The position numbers and the translations under genes are program-made. Under the pieces are notes generated by a model. That model did no database searches. It had not been told where the DNA came from and saw only the letters and a program-made list of their open reading frames with translations. From NCBI RefSeq assembly GCF_902153245.2, contig NZ_CABFWF030000014.1, positions 1 to 64,000 on the forward strand: a DNA stretch of 64,000 nt. Direction: 5' to 3'. Positions 44,421-53,800 of this stretch are shown in pieces; position 1 is the first letter of the stretch; the number at the start of each line of letters is the position of its first letter. The stretch comes from Pseudorhizobium endolithicum. GTDB taxonomy: Bacteria; Pseudomonadota; Alphaproteobacteria; Rhizobiales; Rhizobiaceae.

Positions 44421-47400
44421 CTACGCCTCTCCCCCGTCGAAGGCGACCAGCAGATCCTTGGCGTCGATCTGGTCCCCCGTGCGCACGAGAACTTCCGCCA
44501 CGGTCCCGTCGCGCTCGGCGTGCAACGCAGTCTCCATCTTCATTGCTTCGATGGAGAGGAGCACATCGCCGCATTTGACAGCCTGTCCTGCCGAGACAGC
44601 AACGGTCGAGACGACGCCCGGCATCGGAGCTCCGACATGGTTCGGGTTCGAGTTATCCGCCTTCGGGCGGGCGGCGCTGCCGGATGCTCCGTGGGCGCGG
44701 TCCGGCACTTTGATACGACGCGGCTGGCCGTTCAGCTCGAAGAAGACCGTGACCATGCCCTTGGCGTCGGTACCGCTCATGGCTTGGTTGACGATCACCA
44801 GCGTCTTACCCTGCTCGATGTCGGCAAGCAGTTCCTCCCCATCCGCCATCCCGTAGAAATAGGCATGGGTGGGCAGCACCGAAACCGGGCCATAGGTCTC
44901 GCTGACCAGAGCGAAATCCGTAAAGACCTTGGGATACATGAGGTAAGATGCAAATTCGAAATCGCTGACGGAGCGCTCGAGCTTGGTCTCTATCTCCTTC
45001 CGCTCCGCCTCCAGATCCGCTTCCGGGAGGAGCGATCCCGGCCGTGCCGTGTAGGGCTTCTCACCCTTCAAGGCCTTCTTCTGGAGCATTTCCGGCCATC
45101 CTCCCGGAGGCTGGCCGAGATCTCCCTTCAGCATGGAGACGACGGATTCCGGGAAGGCGATGTCCTTTGCGGGATTGACGACGTCAGCGACGCTCAGCTC
45201 CTGGCTGACCATCATCAATGCCATGTCGCCCACGACCTTCGACGAGGGCGTCACCTTCACGATGTCGCCGAACATCTGGTTCACGTCCGCGTAGGTCTGG
45301 GCCACCTTGTGCCACTTCGACTCGAGGCCGAGCGAGCGGGCCTGCTCCTTCAGGTTAGTGAACTGTCCCCCGGGCATCTCATGCAGGTAGACCTCGGAAG
45401 CGGGACCTTTCAGGTCGCTCTCGAGGGCGGCATACTGCGTGCGTACGGCTTCCCAGTAGAAGGAGATCCGGCGGATCCAATCGGGATCGAGCGCCGGGTC
45501 CCGCTCCGTCCCCGCAAGCGCTTCCACGATCGATCCCAGGCAGGGCTGGGATGTCGTCCCGGAGAAGGCGTCCATGGCCGCATCGACGACGTCGACGCCC
45601 GACTCCACGGCAGCAAGTACCGTCGCCGCCGCGATTCCGGACGTGTCGTGCGTATGGAAGTGGATGGGCAGGTCCGTCGCCTCGCGAAGCGCCCTGAACA
45701 AGATACGAGCCGCAGCAGGCTTCAGGAGACCGGCCATATCCTTGACGGCGATGATATGCGCGCCCGCCCTTTCCAGTTCCTCCGCCAGCGCCGTATAGTA
45801 TTTCAGATCGTATTTCGGCCGGGCGCTGTTGAGGAGATCGCCCGTATAGCAGATGGCTGCCTCGCACAGCCGGCCCTCCTCCTGCACCGCGTCCATGGAG
45901 ACGCGCATGTTCTCCACCCAGTTGAGGCAGTCGAAGACGCGGAAGACGTCAATGCCGCCCCTGGCCGCCTGCCGCACGAAATACTTGACGACGTTGTCGG
46001 GGTAGTTCTTGTAGCCGACCCCGTTTGCCCCCCGCAGCAGCATCTGCAACAGAAGGTTGGGCGCAGCCTCCCGCACCAGCGCCAGGCGCTCCCAGGGATC
46101 CTCCGTCAGGAAACGCATGGAGACGTCGAACGTGGCGCCTCCCCAGCATTCCAGCGAGAAGAGGTTGGGCAGCGCCCGCGCATAAACCCCGGCTATGCGG
46201 GCGATATCATAGGTGCGCATGCGCGTGGCCAGCAGCGACTGGTGCCCGTCACGCATGGTCGTGTCGGTCATCAGAATGCGCTTCTCGCCCCGCATCCACT
46301 CCGCGAACTTCCGCGGCCCCAGTTCATCGAGCTTTTGTTTCGTGCCGTCGGGGATCGGACCGTTGATGTAAGGCACGACCGGTCTTGCCGCCTGCGGCGG
46401 CGGCATCGGCCGCCCCTTGGTTTCCGGATGGCCGTTGACACTGACATCGGCCAGATAGGTGAGAAGCTTCGTGGCACGATCCTGCCGCTTTACCTGCGTA
46501 AAGAGTTCGGGTGTCGTGTCGATGAAGCGCGTCGTATAGGAATTGTTCTGGAAGTCCGGATGGCCGATGATGGCCTCCAGGAAGGTGAGGTTGGTCGCCA
46601 CCCCGCGGATACGGAATTCGCGCAGCGCGCGGTCCATGCGGCTGATGGCTTCCTTGGGCGTGCTGCCCGACGCCGTGACCTTCACCAGCAACGGGTCGTA
46701 GTAACGGGTGATGATGGCGCCGGTATAGGCCGTTCCGCCGTCCAGACGGATGCCGAAGCCGGCCGCGGAACGGTAAGCCGTTATGCGCCCATAGTCTGGA
46801 ATGAAATTCTGCTCCGGATCCTCCGTCGTGATCCGGCACTGGAGCGCGTGACCGTTGAGACGGATATCCTCCTGGCGCGGCACGCCGGAGTCCGGCGTAC
46901 CGATCGCTGCGCCTTCCAGGATGTGTATCTGAGCCTTCACGATGTCGATGCCGGTAACGACCTCGGTCACCGTGTGCTCGACCTGGATCCGCGGATTGAC
47001 CTCGATGAAGTAGAACTTGCCGGTGTCGGCATCCATCAGGTATTCGACCGTACCGGCGCCGATATAGTTCGTCGCCCGGGCGATCTTCAACGAATATTCC
47101 GCCAGCTCCTGTCGCTGGGCATCGGAAAGATAAGGAGCGGGTGCCCGCTCCACGACCTTCTGGTTGCGCCTCTGGATGGAGCAGTCCCGCTCGAAGAGAT
47201 GCACAACGTTTCCGTGGGTGTCGCCGAGGATCTGGCTCTCCACGTGGCGTGCGCGCTCGACGAGCTTTTCGAGATAAACCTCATCCTTGCCGAAGGCGGC
47301 CTTCGCCTCGCGCCTGGCCTCCATGACCTCCTTTGCCAGATCAGCCTCGGAACGGATGGCGCGCATGCCTCGGCCGCCGCCGCCCCACGATGCCTTGAGC

Positions 47401-47891
47401 ATCACCGGATAGCCGATCTCGGCCGCCATCCGCGCGACTTCTCCCATGTCTTCCGGGAGGGGCGGCGTCGCAGGCACGACGGGCACGCCGACGGAGACGG
47501 CGAGATCGCGGGCGGCGACTTTGTTGCCGAGCTGGCGCATCGTTGCAGCCCTGGGGCCGATGAAGATGATGCCCGCCTCGTTGCAAGCTTCCACGAATTC
47601 CGGACTTTCCGACAGCAGGCCATAGCCCGGATGGATGGCATCCGCGCCGGAGAGTTTTGCCACACGTATGATTTCGGAGATCGAAAGGTAGCTTTCGATC
47701 GGCCCCAGATCCCGCTCCAGATGGGGCCCGCGCCCCACCTGATAGCTTTCATCAGCCTTGAAGCGATGCAACGAGAGCTTGTCTTCCTCAGCCCATATGG
47801 CGACCGTTTTGATCCCCAGTTCGTTTGCCGCCCGGAACACGCGGATGGCTATCTCGGATCGGTTGGCAACCAGTATCTTCGAAATGGGCAA
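44421..47891 (-). CDS. pyc: Pyruvate carboxylase
   Basis: 1156-residue single-chain pyruvate carboxylase, nearly identical in style to the Rhizobium etli enzyme. The biotin carboxylase domain is about 1-460 (ATP-grasp KASWGGGGRGM; EVNPRIQVEHTVTE), the carboxyltransferase about 530-870 (LLTD-type TDTTMRDGHQSLLATRMRT; metal site HFHTHDTSG), and the C-terminal biotinyl domain has EAMKMET (biotinyl-Lys about 1118). It makes oxaloacetate from pyruvate for gluconeogenesis and the TCA cycle. The start is TTG with a strong GGAGGAG at ideal spacing; no ATG lies in frame before ILVANRSEIA. Confidence 0.97.
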   Translation of the reverse strand: MPISKILVANRSEIAIRVFRAANELGIKTVAIWAEEDKLSLHRFKADESYQVGRGPHLERDLGPIESYLSISEIIRVAKLSGADAIHPGYGLLSESPEFVEACNEAGIIFIGPRAATMRQLGNKVAARDLAVSVGVPVVPATPPLPEDMGEVARMAAEIGYPVMLKASWGGGGRGMRAIRSEADLAKEVMEARREAKAAFGKDEVYLEKLVERARHVESQILGDTHGNVVHLFERDCSIQRRNQKVVERAPAPYLSDAQRQELAEYSLKIARATNYIGAGTVEYLMDADTGKFYFIEVNPRIQVEHTVTEVVTGIDIVKAQIHILEGAAIGTPDSGVPRQEDIRLNGHALQCRITTEDPEQNFIPDYGRITAYRSAAGFGIRLDGGTAYTGAIITRYYDPLLVKVTASGSTPKEAISRMDRALREFRIRGVATNLTFLEAIIGHPDFQNNSYTTRFIDTTPELFTQVKRQDRATKLLTYLADVSVNGHPETKGRPMPPPQAARPVVPYINGPIPDGTKQKLDELGPRKFAEWMRGEKRILMTDTTMRDGHQSLLATRMRTYDIARIAGVYARALPNLFSLECWGGATFDVSMRFLTEDPWERLALVREAAPNLLLQMLLRGANGVGYKNYPDNVVKYFVRQAARGGIDVFRVFDCLNWVENMRVSMDAVQEEGRLCEAAICYTGDLLNSARPKYDLKYYTALAEELERAGAHIIAVKDMAGLLKPAAARILFRALREATDLPIHFHTHDTSGIAAATVLAAVESGVDVVDAAMDAFSGTTSQPCLGSIVEALAGTERDPALDPDWIRRISFYWEAVRTQYAALESDLKGPASEVYLHEMPGGQFTNLKEQARSLGLESKWHKVAQTYADVNQMFGDIVKVTPSSKVVGDMALMMVSQELSVADVVNPAKDIAFPESVVSMLKGDLGQPPGGWPEMLQKKALKGEKPYTARPGSLLPEADLEAERKEIETKLERSVSDFEFASYLMYPKVFTDFALVSETYGPVSVLPTHAYFYGMADGEELLADIEQGKTLVIVNQAMSGTDAKGMVTVFFELNGQPRRIKVPDRAHGASGSAARPKADNSNPNHVGAPMPGVVSTVAVSAGQAVKCGDVLLSIEAMKMETALHAERDGTVAEVLVRTGDQIDAKDLLVAFDGGEA

Positions 47892-47936
47892 GGTAGATCT
47901 CCTCCATCAACCAGGCAAATGCTGCACTGCGAAGGA

Positions 47937-47965
47937 TCATTACCTGCTAAGTCCGGGAAGTTCAA
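47937..47965 (-). promoter_or_regulatory. Sigma-70-type promoter for pyc
   Basis: Minus strand TTGAAC (47965-47960), 17-bp spacer, TAATGA (47942-47937). It lies about 45 bases ahead of the pyc start, between the LuxR-type gene and pyc, so pyc can be transcribed independently. Confidence 0.4.
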
Positions 47966-47987
47966 TTTGCCTGCATAGGGAAAACAG

Positions 47988-48845
47988 CTACGCCACGAAG
48001 CCCTTGCGGAGGGCGAGGGCGACCACGTGCTGGCGGTTCCTTGCCTTCATCTTTTCCTGCAGGCCGTTGATGTACCAGTCGACCGTATGGCTCGATATCT
48101 GCAACGCCTTGGCGATCTCCGGGGAGGTCAGGCCTTGCGTCAGGTGCGAAACGACATCCAGCTCCCTGCGTGTCAGAGGAATATCTACGGGCGTCGGCTT
48201 CTCCAGATCCGAAGCGAGGCCTCGCAATTCGAGCATACGCCACATGATCCGTTTGGCCGCGGCGTCGAACAGTGCAACCTCCGCCGGAGAAAGATCGACC
48301 GGCCGGCCGCCAATTGCCATGTGCCCCAGCAGGCCTGTCCGGCCGTGGATCGGAAACATGTATCCGTCGTGAAGCCCGTGTTTTACGGCATCCTGCATCA
48401 TACGCTGGACCCGGGACCGGCGAGGGTCGTTTCTCATCAGCGGCAGGGCATCGCGAACCCTATAGGGCCGTTGCGCGATCACCAACATCCGCGCAGCAGG
48501 ATCGACGAGAGCATAGCGCTTGGCGGCGTAGATTTCTCTCCAACCTCCAGGCCACCGTTCCGCCAGGACCGGGCCTCCTGCTTCCTCCTGAAGCCGCCCG
48601 TCGATCGCGAGCTCGTAGAAGTCGAAACGGTAGGACGCCAGTAATGCGTCAAGCTGTTTTATCAGTTCATCTGTGCTCTTGGCTTCACCCGCAAGAACAA
48701 GAAAATGTACAATCGAATGAATATTCAAAGCTGCCCCCAGCCTGTCTTCCCGCAGTCTTGCCTCACGTTCAAATCTCCCGCAAGTGTCGATCATCCTGCA
48801 GTTGCAATTATCCATGGTTGAATTTGCACGGCTAGATTTCGCCAT
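47988..48845 (-). CDS. LuxR-family regulator with autoinducer-binding domain (LuxR solo)
   Basis: 285 residues. The N-terminal acyl-homoserine-lactone-binding type domain (about 60-190) retains the diagnostic spacing W...Y....Y..DP (WREIYAAKRYALVDPAA). The C-terminal LuxR helix-turn-helix (about 220-280) reads LTRRELDVVSHLTQGLTSPEIAKALQISSHTVDWYINGLQEKM. No luxI synthase is in the window, so it is a solo that may sense own or foreign signals. Candidate starts are ATGs at 48845, 48815 and 48794; none has a clear ribosome site, so the N-terminal 17 residues are uncertain. pyc follows after 96 bp. Confidence 0.87.
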   Translation of the reverse strand: MAKSSRANSTMDNCNCRMIDTCGRFEREARLREDRLGAALNIHSIVHFLVLAGEAKSTDELIKQLDALLASYRFDFYELAIDGRLQEEAGGPVLAERWPGGWREIYAAKRYALVDPAARMLVIAQRPYRVRDALPLMRNDPRRSRVQRMMQDAVKHGLHDGYMFPIHGRTGLLGHMAIGGRPVDLSPAEVALFDAAAKRIMWRMLELRGLASDLEKPTPVDIPLTRRELDVVSHLTQGLTSPEIAKALQISSHTVDWYINGLQEKMKARNRQHVVALALRKGFVA

Positions 48846-48927
48846 ATGGAAGGCTGCCGCGGATCAAAGCGGTAAGGGCGGCAGAGGTTCCACCCCCGAC
48901 GAACGGAGATTTCCTTGCGGCAACTTT

Positions 48928-48944
48928 GTTCAGATCGCCTTCAT
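48928..48944. promoter_or_regulatory. 11-bp-phased direct repeat upstream of ndvA
   Basis: GTTCA at 48928-48932 and CTTCA at 48939-48943 repeat with an 11-base period about 80 bases before ndvA. The phasing fits a tandem OmpR/PhoB-type site. A stronger version of the same word (GCTGAACG, in complement) occurs upstream of ndvB. In Sinorhizobium the OmpR-type regulator FeuP activates ndvA, so this is a candidate site; no consensus was checked. Confidence 0.35.
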
Positions 48945-49022
48945 GCTGCTGCGGATATGAAGCTTGACCACGGCGCGGCCTTCAGGCAGCACGCAACGAC
49001 AACAAGGAAAGGATAGCGGAAG

Positions 49023-50783
49023 GTGACGCTGGTCCAAGTCTACACCAGAGCTCTCAGGTACCTCTCCGAGAACCGGTTTCGCGTGGCGGTAGTGGTTCTT
49101 GCCAATATCGTGCTCGCCGTCATCACGATCGCCGAACCCATATTGTTCGGCCGCATCATCGACGCCATTTCATCCGGAGGAGAAGTCGTCTCGATCCTCA
49201 TGCTGTGGGCCGGTTTCGGCGTGTTCAATACCGTGGCCTACGTGCTTGTTGCGCGGGAAGCCGATCGTCTGGCACACGGAAGGCGGGCCTCGCTTCTCAC
49301 TGAAGCCTTCGGACGGATCATTTCGATGCCCCTCTCCTGGCATCACCAGCGCGGGACCTCGAATGCCCTTCACACGCTTCTCAGGGCAAGCGAAACGCTT
49401 TTTGGGCTGTGGCTGGAGTTCATGCGGACGCATCTCGCGACAGCGGTCGCTCTGGTGCTGCTGATCCCGACGGCCTTTTCGATGGACGTGCGGCTGAGTG
49501 TGGTGCTCGTGGTTCTGAGCATCACCTACTGGATCATCGGCAAGATGGTCATGAATCGGACGAAGGAAGGACAGGCGTCGGTGGAAAGCCACTACCACAA
49601 CGTCTTTTCCCACGTCAGCGACTCCATCAGCAATGTCTCGGTCCTGCACAGCTACAATCGCATTGAGGCCGAGACCCGCGCCTTGCAGGATTACACCAAA
49701 AACCTCCTGGCGGCGCAGTATCCCGTCCTTGATTGGTGGGCGCTCGCGAGCGCCCTCAACCGCACTGCCTCGACCGTTTCGATGATGGTCATCCTCATCA
49801 TCGGCACGCTTCTGGTTCAGCAGGGAGAATTGCGGGTCGGCGACGTCATCGCTTTCATAGGCTTTGCCAACCTGCTCATCGGACGGCTCGACCAGATGCG
49901 CCAGTTCGCAACTCAGATTTTCGAGGCGCGGGCGAAGCTCGAGGAATTCTTCATCCTTGAGGATTCGGTGCAGGAGCGGGAAGAGCCGGCAGGCATGGCT
50001 GAACTGCAGAATATCCGGGGCGAGGTGGAATTCAGGAACGTAACCTTCGACTTCGCCAGCACCTCCCAGGGTGTGCATGACGTCTCCTTCCGGGCACGAG
50101 CCGGCGAGACGGTAGCCATCGTGGGGCCGACCGGCGCCGGCAAGACCACCCTCGTCAATCTCCTGCAGCGCGTCTACGACCCGAAGAAGGGGCAGATCCT
50201 CATCGACGGCACCGACATCGCGACCGTCACGCGGCGTTCGCTGCGCCACTCGATCGCGACGGTTTTCCAGGACGCAGGGCTTCTCAACCGGTCCATCAGC
50301 GAGAACATCCGGCTGGGACGGGAAGGAGCAACGGAGGAGGAGATCGCCCGCGCGGCCGAGGCCGCAGCGGCGACCGACTTCATCGAGAGCCGCCTGACCG
50401 GCTATGACACCTCCGTCGGAGAAAGGGGCAACCGCCTCTCCGGCGGGGAGCGCCAGCGGATCGCCATCGCACGCGCTATTTTGAAGAACGCGCCGATCCT
50501 GGTGCTGGACGAGGCAACCAGCGCACTCGACGTGGAAACGGAGGCTCGCGTCAAGGCGGCCATCGACCGGCTGCGCGAAAACCGCACGACGTTCATCATC
50601 GCGCATCGGCTGTCGACAGTTCGCGACGCGGACAAGGTGATCTTCCTGGACGACGGTAGGATCATCGAAATGGGCAGCTTCGACGAGTTGAGCCGCAGTG
50701 GGGGAAGGTTTACCTCCCTGCTTCGCACCAGCGGTATCCTGACGGAAGACGAAGGCGCGGAACCGGTAGCCGCCCGATCCTGA
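49023..50783 (+). CDS. ndvA: Cyclic beta-1,2-glucan ABC exporter NdvA/ChvA
   Basis: 586-residue half-size ABC exporter with a six-helix membrane domain (about 20-300) and a C-terminal ATPase: Walker A GPTGAGKT, Q-loop VFQDAGLLNRS, signature LSGGERQR, Walker B ILVLDEATSALD. Sequence matches Sinorhizobium NdvA along its length (for example READRLAHGRRA and HHQRGTSNALHTLLRA). It exports cyclic glucan to the periplasm for osmotic adaptation, motility and plant infection. The start is GTG at 49023 with AAGGA-type sequence upstream. It converges with ndvB, which makes the substrate. Confidence 0.97.
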   Translation: MTLVQVYTRALRYLSENRFRVAVVVLANIVLAVITIAEPILFGRIIDAISSGGEVVSILMLWAGFGVFNTVAYVLVAREADRLAHGRRASLLTEAFGRIISMPLSWHHQRGTSNALHTLLRASETLFGLWLEFMRTHLATAVALVLLIPTAFSMDVRLSVVLVVLSITYWIIGKMVMNRTKEGQASVESHYHNVFSHVSDSISNVSVLHSYNRIEAETRALQDYTKNLLAAQYPVLDWWALASALNRTASTVSMMVILIIGTLLVQQGELRVGDVIAFIGFANLLIGRLDQMRQFATQIFEARAKLEEFFILEDSVQEREEPAGMAELQNIRGEVEFRNVTFDFASTSQGVHDVSFRARAGETVAIVGPTGAGKTTLVNLLQRVYDPKKGQILIDGTDIATVTRRSLRHSIATVFQDAGLLNRSISENIRLGREGATEEEIARAAEAAAATDFIESRLTGYDTSVGERGNRLSGGERQRIAIARAILKNAPILVLDEATSALDVETEARVKAAIDRLRENRTTFIIAHRLSTVRDADKVIFLDDGRIIEMGSFDELSRSGGRFTSLLRTSGILTEDEGAEPVAARS

Positions 50784-50808
50784 AGCTCACGCAGATCGGC
50801 ATGGACCC

Positions 50809-50838
50809 GGAAAAGCTCGCCATAGGACGAGCTTTTCC
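50809..50838. terminator. Bidirectional hairpin between ndvA and ndvB
   Basis: Perfect 11-bp stem GGAAAAGCTCG / CGAGCTTTTCC with an 8-base loop, in the 64-bp gap between the two converging stops. The T run is inside the stem on both strands, so it can terminate either way, though it lacks a long external T tract. Confidence 0.65.
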
Positions 50839-50847
50839 AATCGGCCC

Positions 50848-53800
50848 TCAGGCTTCTTCCCGCACGCGCTTCGGCGCCGGTGCGATCGCGGATATCGAGA
50901 TCTGCCCTCCTTCGCCTAGGGCCTGGCCATTGACCGTGACGGCAAGGCTTCCGTCCTGCTGCCTCCGGGCCGCCAGCTTGCAGGACTGCCCGTCGAGCGT
51001 GATCTCAGCGTCGAAACTCTGCCACTCCGCCGGAAGCACCGGCCGAACGAGGAGCTCGCCGCCGCGCCGGCTGATACCGAGGATGCCCTCCACGGCGCAA
51101 CGGTAGAGCCAACCGGCCGAGCCGGTATACCAGGTCCAGCCACCGCGTCCGGTGAGCGCTCCCGCACCATAGACGTCGGCGGCAACGACATAGGGTTCGA
51201 CCCTGTACCGTTCGGCGGCCTCGCGATCCAAGGCGTGGTTCACCGGGTTCAGCATGTTGAAGCACCGCCAAGCGTCATCACCTCGTCCCAGCCGGGTGAG
51301 GGCGTAGACGACCCATGCGGCCGCGTGGGTATACTGGCCGCCGTTCTCGCGAACGCCAGGCGGATATGCTTTGACATAGCCGGGATCTTGAAGCGTATCC
51401 GCGAAAGGCGGCGTGAAAAGCCGGATTATCGAGGCCTTGTCATCGGCCAGTTGCGCCAGGACCGCATCCATGGCCTGCTCCGACCGCTCCCGATCGCCTG
51501 CCCCGGAAAGAACGCTCCAGGATTGGGAGATTGAATCGATCCGGCATTCCTGAGCTTCGCTCGATCCCAAAGGCGAACCGTCGTCTAAGTAGCCGCGACG
51601 GTAGTAGCCTCCGTCCCAGCCGGCGTCCTCCAGAACCTCCTTCAGCCTGACGGCATGGGCGGTCCACCGCTCCGAACGTGCGTGGTCCTTGCGCTTGGCA
51701 GCATACCGGGCGAAGTTCTCCAGAGCGCCGAGCAGGAACCATCCGAGCCAGACGCTCGATCCCTTGCCGCCGATACCCACGCGGTTCATGCCGTCGTTCC
51801 AATCACCGCCCAGCATCAGAGGCAGGCCGTCGCCGGCCGTGCGCTCTATCGCGAGATCCAGGGCGCGCGCCGCATGCTCGTACAGATCGGCTGTCTGCGT
51901 CGATACGGTCGGCTCGAAGAATGAATCATGCTGCTTTGCATCCAGCAAAGGCCCCTCGATGAAGGGAATAACCTCATCGAGAATGGCATCGTCGCCCGTC
52001 GCGGTGATATATTCGTGTATTGCGTAGGCCAGCCACACGATGTCGTCTGCTATCCGCGTACGGACCCCCGCGCCGCTCTCCGGCAGCCACCAGTGTTGCA
52101 CGTCGCCTTCCGGAAACTGCCGGGACGCCGCACCGATGATCTGCCGACGGGCAAGCGACGGCTGCTGGAGAAGGAGCGCAAGCGTATCCTGCAGTTGATC
52201 CCGGAATCCGTAGGCACCGCTGGCCTGGTAGAAGGCGCTGCGGGCGGTTACGCGGCAACCCAGGGCCTGGTAGGGAAGCCAGTGATTGACCAGATGGTTG
52301 AAGGCCTTGTCCGGCGTTTCCACCGTCAGCTTTCCCGTGAACTCCCTCCAGTAGGCCTTCGTTTCGGCAAGAATGCTGTCGAAGCGCTCCGCCTTCACCT
52401 GCCGAGCCAGTTCGACGGCTTCCTCGCCGGTTTCGGCATCGCCTAGGAAGAACGCTATCTCCTTCTCCTCACCTGGCGCCAGCGTGATGTCACAGGCTAT
52501 CGCGGCGCAGGGATCGCCGTCGACCCCAACCGTACCGCCCAGAGGTTCCATGGACGACAGTGCAGCCGGATAGCGGATGGAGCCGAAGCGGCCGATGAAA
52601 TCACGGCGGCTCGTGGTGAAGCTTGCCGTAGGCTCGCTGGCAGCCAGGAAGGCGTGACGGCGGTAAGCCGTGCTGAAGCGGTTGGTCGCCAGCACCGCTC
52701 CGCTGTCCTCGTCGTGGCTGGTAACGACATAGGGAAGCGTCCGCGCCGGGTTGTTGCCGAGGATCCATTCGACATAGCCGAAGACACGCAGCTGACGCGT
52801 TGCAGAACCGCCGTTGCGGATCCGCAAGCCCGAGACTTTGACCGGACGCTCGCGGTCAACCGTCTGCGTGACCGTTATCCTGAGCCCTTCGTCTTGCGTG
52901 GAGAAGACGGAATATCCGAGGCCGTGTCTCGCATCGAACTGTTGATCGGGATCCCTGGCGAGCGAGGCGAAGGGGCTGACGACGGAGCCGGTCTCGCAGT
53001 CGAGGATATAGAAGGCCTCGCTTGGCCGATCGATGACCGGATCATTCGTCCAGCTGGTGAGCTGATAATCACGGGAATTGCGGGCCCAGGTATAGCCGCC
53101 GCCCTCGGCAGACACATGGAAACCGAACCGGTCGTTGGCGATGACGTTGATCCATGGATGAGGAGTCGCCTGTCCTCCGTGGAGACGCACCACGTACTCG
53201 CGTCCGTCCTGCTCAAATCCGCCGAAGCCGTTCCAGAACTCCAGACCGTCGCCCATCCGCTGACGGTTGGAGGAAATGGCCTGTGCAGAAGACGCTAGCA
53301 GTCGATGATGGGTGGACGGATCAACGGGCGCCGCGAAAAGGGAAACTGCCCTGTTGATCTGGTCGATGAGCTTTCCGTTGCGGGCATGGAGAACCACACG
53401 CGCTGCGGAGATGATTGCATCGAAGGTGCTGTCTTCCATCAGGTCCCGGCGGAGCACGAACACGTGCGGGCGCCCGGATTCCGTCTGTCCGGCACGGCGA
53501 AGAGGCTCGCTCAGGCTCTCGAGCGCATGCTGCATCTCCTGCGCATAGGAAGAAGCCTGCTCGTTGATGATGACGAGGTCCGCCGTCACTCCGCGTGAAC
53601 GCAGGTATTCCTGCGCGCTCAGGGCCTCCTTCGCAACGCCGATGTCCATGTCGTCGTTGATGCGCAGCACGAAGATCGGACAATCGCCGGAGATCGCCAC
53701 CGGCCACAGGGCCGATTGCGGCTGCAGCCCCGCCTCCAGGGTCTCCCGGTCCGACCGCAGATGCATGTCGGGATAGATCAGGTAACGGGCGAGGTGCTGG

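Noticed and set aside
44391-47978. 1195-codon open frame on the plus strand opposite pyc
   Set aside because: It mirrors the conserved pyc gene; the product is His/Arg/Asp-rich without any domain. High GC with G/C third positions keeps the opposite frame open.
48846-48900. GGAAC on the minus strand upstream of the LuxR-type gene as a fourth EcfG promoter
   Set aside because: The -10 region at the right spacing reads GCTT, not CGTT.
48957-49016. 19-codon frame just upstream of ndvA as a possible leader peptide
   Set aside because: No ribosome site and no regulatory amino-acid run; could occur by chance.
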